DNA from: DAOMNN01 sp050486545
GTDB taxonomy: Bacteria; Pseudomonadota; Gammaproteobacteria; Burkholderiales; Rhodocyclaceae
Direction: 5' to 3'
Assembly: GCA_050486545.1 (NCBI GenBank)
Contig: JBJHDM010000076.1
Coordinates: 1 to 13,083, forward strand
Length of the DNA: 13,083 nucleotides
Shown: one piece after another, positions 1-5,536 of the stretch
Layout: every line of letters starts with the position of its first letter
Numbering within the stretch: position 1 is the first letter of the stretch
The notes under the pieces: model-generated
The model's input: the letters and a program-made list of their open reading frames with translations, nothing else
What the model was told of the DNA's origin: nothing
Database searches by the model: none
Made by a program: the position numbers and the translations under genes

Positions 1-1
1 G

Positions 2-736
2 GTCACTGCGGTGATCTCCGGTAATCTCAAGCAGCCTGGACGCCTGACCTTCCAGATCCAGGGCCACGGTCCGGTCGGCCTGCTCGTCGTCGACTGCACC
101 GAAAGCCTCAACCTGCGCGCAATGGCCTGCGTCGACCGTCCCATCGCCGGCATCGAGACGCTCGGCACCCTCGTCGGAGACGGTCGTCTGCAACTGTCGC
201 TCGACGGCCCCGGCATGCGCGAGCCGTATCGAAGCCTCATCTCCCTGGAGGGTTCGACGATCGCCGAGGTGTTCGAAACCTACCTGAGCCTGTCCGAACA
301 GCAACCGGCCGGGTTGTGGCTGGCGAGTGCCCCTTCCGCGGCCGGCGGACTGTTCCTGCAGTGCCTTCCGGGTGCTCCGGAGCGCGATCCCGACGGCTGG
401 TCGCGCGTGCGACAGCTTGCCCAGACGGTTCGCGACGATGAGCTCCTGGGCCTGACGCCCGAGGAACTGCTCGGCCGCCTGTTCGCCGAGGAAACCGTTC
501 GCCTGTTCGACCGCCGCCCCGTCCGTCACGACTGGCCGACCGACCGCGAGAAGGTCGTCGGCATGCTGCGGGCACTGGGCGAAGAGGAGGTCCGGCGGAT
601 CCTCGACGAACAGGGCGAGGTGCATCTTCGCGACGACCTGTCGAACCACGACTACCGGTTCGACGCAGCGCAGATCGACGCGATCTTTACATCGGAAAGC
701 GGCGAGCAGACGCCCCCGCCACCAACCGTACACTGA
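2..736 (+). CDS. hslO: Hsp33 family chaperone, 5'-partial, lacking the zinc-binding cysteines
   Basis: This is an Hsp33 (HslO) homologue, a cytoplasmic holdase chaperone normally switched on by oxidation. The reading frame is open to the left edge. The GTG at 11 falls where E. coli Hsp33 already has about 50 residues, so the true start is outside the window. Family landmarks are the QGHGP strand, LGTLVGDG, SLEGSTIAEVFETYLSLSEQ, the AAGGLFLQ segment and the C-terminal DYRFDAAQIDAIF. Canonical Hsp33 binds zinc through CxC and CxxC. Here the aligned positions read HDWPTDRE (W at 533-535, T at 539-541) and RDDLSNHDYRF (D at 632-634, S at 641-643), so all four cysteines are gone. Only three cysteines remain in the visible part, all in the N-terminal half. 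Frame and flanking motifs are intact, so this looks like a functional divergent member rather than a pseudogene. Family assignment is firm; loss of redox switching is inferred. Confidence 0.9.
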   Translation, partial: VTAVISGNLKQPGRLTFQIQGHGPVGLLVVDCTESLNLRAMACVDRPIAGIETLGTLVGDGRLQLSLDGPGMREPYRSLISLEGSTIAEVFETYLSLSEQQPAGLWLASAPSAAGGLFLQCLPGAPERDPDGWSRVRQLAQTVRDDELLGLTPEELLGRLFAEETVRLFDRRPVRHDWPTDREKVVGMLRALGEEEVRRILDEQGEVHLRDDLSNHDYRFDAAQIDAIFTSESGEQTPPPPTVH

Positions 737-795
737 GCGTTCCGATCCGGGGCATCCACACGCCAAGGCGCAGCGCTCCGGCGATGCATTCGGTC

Positions 796-824
796 TTGCC
801 CGATTCCCGCCCGGTCAGTAGACT
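796..824 (+). promoter_or_regulatory. Putative sigma70-type promoter of minCDE
   Basis: TTGCCC (796-801) and TAGACT (819-824) are separated by exactly 17 bp. Each matches four of six consensus positions. Transcription would start near 831, giving a leader of about 20 nt before the minC ATG. The rest of the 115-bp gap after hslO shows no clear terminator. This is a pattern match only. Confidence 0.4.
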
Positions 825-851
825 CGGCATCTTTACAGGCAGCGATCTTCC

Positions 852-1628
852 ATGTCCGCCGTTCAAACCACCCGACCGATCGAGTTCCGCAACGCCTCGC
901 TGGGTGCCACCGTGGCGGTCCTGCGCGAAACCCGTCCACCGCTGCTGGCCGACGCGCTGCACAAGATGATGGGCGGCATGCCCGATTTCTTCAGCGGCGA
1001 GGCGGCGATCCTGGATTTCGCCGAACTGGGAGACCTTTCCGGCCCGATCGACTGGTCCGGACTCCTGAGCCTGTTGCGTCGCTTCCAGCTCCAGCCGGTC
1101 GGCGTGCGCAACCTCCATCCCGATCTGGCTGCCGAAGCGCGCAAGGCCGGGTTGGCCCTGCTCGACTCGGCAGCGCTTTCCGAGCGGGCGCCCCCTCCTT
1201 CCCCGACACCCGCCCCGGTCGCGGCTCCCGCACGATCCGAACCGCCGCCCCCCGCTCCCGCGCCCGCCAATATCCAGGCGGGAACGATGTTCGTCGATCG
1301 ACCGGTGCGCTCCGGCCAGCAAGTCTATGCACGCGGCGGCGATCTCGTACTGCTGGCGGGCATGAGCAACGGGGCCGAGGTCATCGCCGACGGTAGCATC
1401 CATTGCTACGGCCCCCTGCGCGGGCGAGCTCTGGCCGGGGCGCAGGGCAATGCATCGGCACGGATCGTCGCGACCAATTTCGGCCCCGAGATCGTCTCGA
1501 TCGCGGGCGTCTACAAGACTTTCGAACAAGGCATCCCCGCAACGATCGCCGGCAAGCCAACCATCGTGAAGCTGGCCGGAAGCGGTTCCGGGCAGAAACT
1601 TGGCATCGAACCCCTGCAGCTCGACTGA
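852..1628 (+). CDS. minC: Septum site-determining protein MinC
   Basis: MinC (258 aa) is the FtsZ antagonist of the Min system. Recruited to the membrane by MinD, it blocks Z-ring assembly away from midcell. The N-terminal FtsZ-inhibiting domain spans about residues 8-110. A proline/alanine-rich linker follows at about 112-140 (PPPSPTPAP, PPPPAPAPA). The C-terminal beta-helix runs from about 142 and carries the MinD-binding RSGQ motif at 153-156, then the repeated-glycine turns GPLRGRALAGAQGN typical of the family. Overall length is slightly above the E. coli protein because of the linker. The ATG at 852 has only a weak ribosome-binding site, but N-terminal homology begins within about 10 residues of it. 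It is the first gene of minC-minD-minE, with a 30-bp gap to minD. Confidence 0.96.
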   Translation: MSAVQTTRPIEFRNASLGATVAVLRETRPPLLADALHKMMGGMPDFFSGEAAILDFAELGDLSGPIDWSGLLSLLRRFQLQPVGVRNLHPDLAAEARKAGLALLDSAALSERAPPPSPTPAPVAAPARSEPPPPAPAPANIQAGTMFVDRPVRSGQQVYARGGDLVLLAGMSNGAEVIADGSIHCYGPLRGRALAGAQGNASARIVATNFGPEIVSIAGVYKTFEQGIPATIAGKPTIVKLAGSGSGQKLGIEPLQLD

Positions 1629-1644
1629 GCGCAGACCTCACATC

Positions 1645-1652
1645 AGGAAGGA
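1645..1652 (+). promoter_or_regulatory. Shine-Dalgarno sequence fixing the GTG start of minD
   Basis: AGGAAGGA lies 6 nt upstream of the GTG at 1659. That start places the conserved TSGKGGVGKTT loop at the same residue numbers as in E. coli MinD, so the two lines of evidence agree. Confidence 0.7.
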
Positions 1653-1658
1653 CAAAAC

Positions 1659-2474
1659 GTGACTCGAGTCGTCGTCGTAACCTCCGGCAAGGGCGGTGTT
1701 GGCAAGACCACCACCAGTGCGGCCTTTTCATCCGGTCTCGCGCTGCGCGGCTTCAAGACCGCAGTCATCGACTTCGACGTCGGCCTGCGAAACCTCGACC
1801 TGATCATGGGCTGCGAACGGCGCGTGGTCTATGACTTCGTGAACGTCATCAACGGCGAAGCGAAGCTCAACCAGGCGCTCATCAAGGACAAGAACTGCGA
1901 GAACCTGTTCGTCCTGCCGGCCTCGCAGACCCGCGACAAGGACGCCCTCACCGAGGAAGGCGTCGAGAACGTCATCAAGGAACTCGAACACATGGGGTTC
2001 GACTACATCGTGTGCGACTCACCCGCCGGCATCGAGCGCGGCGCGGTCCTCGCACTGACCTTCGCCGACGAGGCGATCGTCACGACCAACCCCGAAGTGT
2101 CGTCGGTACGCGACTCGGATCGCATCCTCGGCATCCTGCAGTCCAAGTCGCGTCGTGCTGCGGAAGGACGGGATCCGGTCAAGGAGCATCTGCTGCTGAC
2201 CCGCTATTCGCCAAAACGGGTCGAGGAAGGCGAGATGCTCTCGTACAAGGACGTCCAGGAACTGCTCCGAGTCCCGTTGATCGGCGTCATTCCCGAATCG
2301 GAATCGGTGCTGCATGCCTCCAACCAGGGCACGCCCGCGATCCATCTGAAGGGCACCGACGTCTCGGAAGCCTACACCGACGTCGTCGCACGCTTCCTCG
2401 GCGAGGAACGTCCGTTGAGATTCGTAAACTATGAAAAGCCGGGCCTCATGAAGCGCCTGTTCGGAGGCAAGTGA
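1659..2474 (+). CDS. minD: Septum site-determining ATPase MinD
   Basis: MinD (271 aa) is the membrane-cycling ParA/MRP-family ATPase that recruits MinC and is displaced by MinE, producing the pole-to-pole pattern. The deviant Walker A loop GKGGVGKTT has the signature lysine at K11 and the P-loop lysine at K16. The segments FDVGLRNLDLIMGCERR, DSPAGIE (Walker B region) and TTNPEVSSVRDSDR follow E. coli MinD nearly word for word. The C-terminus ends in KPGLMKRLFGGK, the amphipathic membrane-targeting helix. Translation begins at GTG with a good ribosome-binding site. Its stop is one base from the minE start, which suggests translational coupling. Confidence 0.98.
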   Translation: MTRVVVVTSGKGGVGKTTTSAAFSSGLALRGFKTAVIDFDVGLRNLDLIMGCERRVVYDFVNVINGEAKLNQALIKDKNCENLFVLPASQTRDKDALTEEGVENVIKELEHMGFDYIVCDSPAGIERGAVLALTFADEAIVTTNPEVSSVRDSDRILGILQSKSRRAAEGRDPVKEHLLLTRYSPKRVEEGEMLSYKDVQELLRVPLIGVIPESESVLHASNQGTPAIHLKGTDVSEAYTDVVARFLGEERPLRFVNYEKPGLMKRLFGGK

Positions 2475-2475
2475 C

Positions 2476-2736
2476 ATGTCCCTGCTCTCTCTGCTGTTCG
2501 GAGAAAAGAAGCGAACCGCAGCCGTCGCAAAAGAGCGCCTGCAGCTCATCATCGCCCGCGAGCACGGAAGTGCCACGCGCGGCGCGGACTTTCTGCCCGC
2601 CTTGCAGCGCGAGCTGATCGAGGTCATCTCGAAGTACGTCTCCGTCAATCCCGAGGACATCAAGGTCCAGCTCGAAAAGCAGGACAACTACGAGGTGCTC
2701 GAGGTCAACATCGTGCTGCCCGAGCAGCGTCCGTAG
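2476..2736 (+). CDS. minE: Cell division topological specificity factor MinE
   Basis: MinE (86 aa) stimulates MinD ATPase and releases MinCD from the membrane near midcell. The N-terminal membrane-targeting and anti-MinCD segment is MSLLSLLFGEKKRTAAVAKE. The switch region RLQLIIAREHG follows, and the C-terminal dimerisation domain includes LQRELIEVISKYV and the closing LEVNIVLPEQ. Length is normal for the family. The start ATG lies one base after the minD stop. Confidence 0.97.
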   Translation: MSLLSLLFGEKKRTAAVAKERLQLIIAREHGSATRGADFLPALQRELIEVISKYVSVNPEDIKVQLEKQDNYEVLEVNIVLPEQRP

Positions 2737-2753
2737 GCACACCGCGTGGGCGA

Positions 2754-2785
2754 CGGCGGCATGTGCCGCCGCGCCCGGCCGGCGC
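2754..2785 (+). terminator. Tandem GC hairpins after minE, possible terminator
   Basis: CGGCGGCA (2754-2761) pairs perfectly with TGCCGCCG (2764-2771) around a TG loop; in practice a 6-7 bp stem with a 4-nt loop. Immediately after, GCGCC (2771-2775) pairs with GGCGC (2781-2785). No U-tract follows, so intrinsic termination is uncertain. The location between minE and the next gene is the main reason to suspect a terminator or an mRNA 3'-end stabiliser. Confidence 0.4.
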
Positions 2786-2811
2786 GTGTGAGGCGATGCG
2801 CGTAAGATCAC

Positions 2812-2839
2812 CCGGTACCCACCCACACTGGAGTACCGG
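2812..2839 (+). repeat. Inverted repeat bracketing the ribosome-binding site of the ABM-like gene
   Basis: CCGGTAC (2812-2818) and GTACCGG (2833-2839) form a perfect 7-bp inverted repeat with a 14-nt loop. The loop and right arm contain TGGAG (2829-2833), the only Shine-Dalgarno candidate for the ATG at 2844. In mRNA the structure could limit ribosome access. In DNA the same repeat could be an operator. Neither role is demonstrated. Confidence 0.4.
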
Positions 2840-2843
2840 CGAC

Positions 2844-3158
2844 ATGAAGTTCATCTTCGAAGTCCGGGTGAAGCCCGGCTACACCGTCGAGCAGTACGCC
2901 GAAGCCTGGCTGCAGGCGAGCGCGATCATCCAGCGAACGCCCGGCGCACTGGGCACCCGACTGCACCGCAAGATCGGCGCCCCCGACACGCTGCTCGCCA
3001 TCGCCTCCTGGGAGTCGAAGGCCCATCGCGACGCCAAGGACGACCACCGCGACGCGACCGTTCGCGCGATCCTCGAGCGGCATGCGCGGCAATGCGAGAT
3101 CCGCGTCCTGGGCGAATTCGAGGAACCGGAGTGGGAAGTACTGCCGCGGAATGGTTGA
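2844..3158 (+). CDS. Small dimeric alpha/beta-barrel (ABM-like) protein
   Basis: A 104-residue protein resembling the antibiotic biosynthesis monooxygenase (ABM) / dimeric alpha-beta barrel superfamily. It starts with a beta strand (MKFIFEVRVKPG), then an amphipathic helix (YTVEQYAEAWLQASAIIQ), PGALGTRLHRKIG, a strand LLAIASWES, a second helix with AHRDAKDDHRD, and a final strand EIRVLGEFEEPEW. Such proteins are usually cytoplasmic homodimers. Some are heme- or quinol-acting monooxygenases, but many have no known reaction, and no substrate can be named here. The ATG at 2844 is preferred over upstream in-frame starts because TGGAG lies just upstream and the fold begins at its first residue. 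It is on the minCDE strand but separated by hairpins. It ends 3 bp from the convergent egtD stop. Confidence 0.72.
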   Translation: MKFIFEVRVKPGYTVEQYAEAWLQASAIIQRTPGALGTRLHRKIGAPDTLLAIASWESKAHRDAKDDHRDATVRAILERHARQCEIRVLGEFEEPEWEVLPRNG

Positions 3159-3161
3159 CGC

Positions 3162-4145
3162 TCATGCCGCTGCATTTGGGGCCTCCTCCGTCTCGAGCCA
3201 GTGCACGCTGAAGTAGCGCCGCGAATCGCACCAGCAGGCCCGGGGCCGGAAGCCGCAACGCGAAGCGAGCGACCGGAATCCGGCGATCGTGTACTTCTGC
3301 GAATTCTCGGTATGGATGCTTTCGCCTTCCGAGAGCGTGAAGCGCCGATCGCATACGCTGACGTCCTGATCGCAACGACTGATCAGGTGCATCTCGATGC
3401 GCTGATGACGCGCGTGGTAGAACGCATGATGATGGAAGCCCTCGGGCCGGAAATCCGCACCGAGTTCACGATTCGCGCGTGCGAGAAGGTTGAGGTTGAA
3501 CACAGCCGTGATCCCGTCCGCATCGTTGTACGCACGATGCAGTACGTGCGGATCCTTGACCAGGTCCACACCGATCAGCAGCCCGCCTCCGGCCAACAGT
3601 CGCGCCGCTTCGCCCAGGAAGGCCTCGGCCTGATCCAGGCTGAAATTTCCGATCGTCGAGCCGGGGAAGAATCCGATCCGTCTCGCATCATCGGGCAGGT
3701 ACGCCTGCAGGGGGGCAGGATGCGTGAAGTCAGCCACCACGGGTTCGATGTGCACGTCCGGGCGCTCATCCTGAAGGACGACCGCCGAAGCCCTCAGGTG
3801 TTCTCCGGAAAGGTCTACAGGCACGAAGCGCCGGGGGGCATCCAGGGCGTCCAGGAGCAGTCGCGCCTTCAGGAGCGAACCCGCACCGAACTCGACGATC
3901 TGGGCACCCCGGCCGATGCATGCCGCCATGTCCACCGCGTGTCGGTCGAAGATTTCCAGCTCGGTGCGGGTGAGATAGTACTCGGGCAACGCACAGATCC
4001 GGTCGAACAGGCGCGAACCTTCGTCGTCGTAGAAGTACTTCGGTGAAATCCGGTGCGGGTGCGATGCCAGGCAGGCAAGAAGGTCGGCGGCAAATCCTGC
4101 ATTCGCCGCATCCCTGCCGCTCCCCGACGGAACACCGGCAATCAT
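3162..4145 (-). CDS. egtD: L-histidine N-alpha-methyltransferase EgtD
   Basis: EgtD (327 aa from the chosen start) trimethylates histidine with SAM to hercynine, the first step of ergothioneine synthesis. Visible motifs are PKYFYDDEGSRLFDRI and PEYYLTRTE (about 35-62), the SAM loop EFGAGS (85-90), PVDLS (109-113), FFPGSTIGNF (159-168), YNDADGITAVFN (206-217, substrate-binding asparagine region) and IHTENSQKY (277-285). The E and S of the last motif match the histidine-binding Glu/Ser of mycobacterial EgtD. The start at 4145 is chosen because its ATG overlaps the egtB stop as ATGA. An upstream in-frame ATG (4184) would add 13 residues inside egtB. The ATGA overlap implies translational coupling with egtB, the next enzyme of the pathway. 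Length is close to the 321 aa of the M. smegmatis enzyme. Confidence 0.95.
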   Translation of the reverse strand: MIAGVPSGSGRDAANAGFAADLLACLASHPHRISPKYFYDDEGSRLFDRICALPEYYLTRTELEIFDRHAVDMAACIGRGAQIVEFGAGSLLKARLLLDALDAPRRFVPVDLSGEHLRASAVVLQDERPDVHIEPVVADFTHPAPLQAYLPDDARRIGFFPGSTIGNFSLDQAEAFLGEAARLLAGGGLLIGVDLVKDPHVLHRAYNDADGITAVFNLNLLARANRELGADFRPEGFHHHAFYHARHQRIEMHLISRCDQDVSVCDRRFTLSEGESIHTENSQKYTIAGFRSLASRCGFRPRACWCDSRRYFSVHWLETEEAPNAAA

Positions 4146-5443
4146 GCCGCATCCCTCGCCAGCCGGATCCCGGTGAACTGCCACCGGGCATCAGGCGGGA
4201 AAAAGTTGCGGTAGGTCGCGCGCACGTGCCCGGCCGGCGTCGCGCAGCTGCCGCCGCGCAATACCAGTTGCCCGACCATGAACTTGCCGTTGTACTCGGT
4301 CAGCGCCCCGGGCAGCGGTGCGAAGCCGGGATACGGGTCGTAGGACGAGCGCGTCCATTCCCACACGTCCCCGAAGACCTGAAGAAGGCCGTCGGATGGT
4401 TCCGGTGCGCGCGGATGCAGGCACCCCCCATCCGCGAACCGCCCCGTCACCGCGCGTCCGCCGACTGCCGCCTCCCATTCGAACTCGGTCGGCAAGCGTG
4501 CATCGGCCCAGGCGGCATAGGCCGCAGCCTCATACAGGCTGACATGGCACACCGGTTCAAGCGGATCCAGCGGCTTGCGTCCATGCAGCGTGAACAGGCT
4601 CCACGTGTCACGTTCGTCTTCCCGCCAGTACAGCGGCGCCCGCCATCCATGCGTGCACACCGCAGCCCAGCCGTCGGACAACCAAAACTCCGGACGCTCA
4701 TAGCCGCCGTCCGCAATGAAGGCCAGATATTCGCCGCAATTGACGGCCCGGTTTGCCAATCGGTAAGGCTGCAACCACACCGGATGCCGGGGTCTTTCGT
4801 TGTCGTAGGCAAAACCCGCTTCCAGCGCCGAACCGACTTCTGCTTTCCCCCCGGTAAAATCGCGCCACTCGAGCGGGACGATCCGCCCATCCTGACGCGT
4901 CTCAGCCGGCCGATAGACCGGATCGAACCTCTGAACGCCCAATGCATACTTGATATCGGTAAGGATCAGTTCCTGGTGTTGTTGCTCGTGTGCCAGGCCC
5001 AGTTCGAGCAGGGGCCCGGCCTTCGCCCACGTCCGCTCCCCGCACCGGGCAATGAAGCCGGCTACGCGATCGTCGACGGCCTCTCGATAGTGCAGGACTT
5101 CGTCAAGCCCGGGACGCGTGATCTGGCCGCGCTGCGGCCGAGGTTGTCGGGGGCCGAGACTTTCATAGTAGGAATTGAACAGGTACCGGAAACGCTCGTC
5201 GACACAACGGTAGTCGGCCGAAAGCGCACCCAGTATGACGGTTTCGAAGAACCAGGTCGTATGCCCGAGATGCCACTTCGTGGGGCTCGCATCCGGCATG
5301 GGCTGGACACATTGATCCTCGACCGACAGGGGTTCGACCAATTCCAGGCTCGCATCGCGAACGTCGCGATAGCGCTCCCGGAGCTTCTCGCGTTCCACCA
5401 TGGTCGGGCCCACGCCGATTCCGTCCAGTTCCCACCGAGTCAC
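4142..5443 (-). CDS. egtB: Ergothioneine sulfoxide synthase EgtB, type II-like
   Basis: EgtB is a non-heme iron enzyme joining hercynine to a cysteine-containing thiol with O2 to give a sulfoxide. The N-terminal DinB-like helical part holds HLGHTTWFFE and AHEQQHQE, giving an HX3H-type iron site. The C-terminal part is a formylglycine-generating-enzyme/sulfatase-modifying-factor fold (VSLYEAAAYAAWADARLPTE, GDVWEWTRSSYDPYPGF, VLRGGSCATP, NFFPP, TGIRLAR). FNSYYE supplies adjacent tyrosines 31 residues after the second His of HLGH. This spacing, and 91 residues to the His of HEQQH, fits the type II EgtB architecture as I recall it for Chloracidobacterium. GTG 5443 (433 aa) has AGGAGG upstream. 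ATG 5479 (445 aa) and ATG 5401 (419 aa) are alternatives; conserved sequence begins just after 5401. No egtA, egtC or egtE is in the window, so the thiol donor is unknown. Confidence 0.93.
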   Translation of the reverse strand: MTRWELDGIGVGPTMVEREKLRERYRDVRDASLELVEPLSVEDQCVQPMPDASPTKWHLGHTTWFFETVILGALSADYRCVDERFRYLFNSYYESLGPRQPRPQRGQITRPGLDEVLHYREAVDDRVAGFIARCGERTWAKAGPLLELGLAHEQQHQELILTDIKYALGVQRFDPVYRPAETRQDGRIVPLEWRDFTGGKAEVGSALEAGFAYDNERPRHPVWLQPYRLANRAVNCGEYLAFIADGGYERPEFWLSDGWAAVCTHGWRAPLYWREDERDTWSLFTLHGRKPLDPLEPVCHVSLYEAAAYAAWADARLPTEFEWEAAVGGRAVTGRFADGGCLHPRAPEPSDGLLQVFGDVWEWTRSSYDPYPGFAPLPGALTEYNGKFMVGQLVLRGGSCATPAGHVRATYRNFFPPDARWQFTGIRLARDAA

Positions 5444-5447
5444 CCGC

Positions 5448-5453
5448 CCTCCT
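5448..5453 (-). promoter_or_regulatory. Shine-Dalgarno favouring the GTG 5443 start of egtB
   Basis: On the minus strand AGGAGG lies 4 nt before the GTG at 5443. The upstream ATG at 5479 has only GAGGG one base away, too close to act. The downstream ATG at 5401 lacks a clear site. Confidence 0.5.
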
Positions 5454-5480
5454 GCGCCCATCGGGGCGCGCAAAGGCATG

Positions 5481-5501
5481 CCCTCGTACCGAGGGATCCC
5501 T
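5481..5501 (-). repeat. Overlapping palindromes in the egtB leader
   Basis: CCCTCG (5481-5486) and CGAGGG (5490-5495) form a 6-bp inverted repeat around TAC. It shares bases with the 10-bp palindrome AGGGATCCCT (5492-5501). The two structures are mutually exclusive. They lie between the candidate promoter and the egtB start, so they could be an operator or a leader hairpin. Confidence 0.35.
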
Positions 5502-5508
5502 TAACGAC

Positions 5509-5536
5509 ACTATAGCGTCTGGTCGTCGGAGAGCAA
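5509..5536 (-). promoter_or_regulatory. Putative promoter of egtBD
   Basis: On the minus strand, TATAGT (5514-5509) is a strong -10 candidate (five of six). TTGCTC (5536-5531) is 16 bp upstream as a weak -35. It sits between the mcp stop and egtB, and would give a leader of about 60 nt to the GTG start. The egtBD pair may also be reached by readthrough from mcp on the same strand. Confidence 0.35.

Noticed and set aside
852..2736. Possible operon of minCDE with hslO
   Set aside because: A 115-bp gap with a reasonable 17-bp-spaced promoter suggests minCDE has its own start; co-transcription cannot be excluded but is not supported.
4043..5515. 490-codon + strand open frame antisense to egtB
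   Set aside because: The minus strand carries unmistakable EgtB motifs over the same bases; the + translation is low-complexity and unrecognisable.
5501..5516. GACACTATAG on the + strand resembles the core of the phage SP6 promoter
   Set aside because: Only the ten-base core matches, no phage genes are nearby, and the same bases are better explained as a minus-strand -10 box of egtBD.
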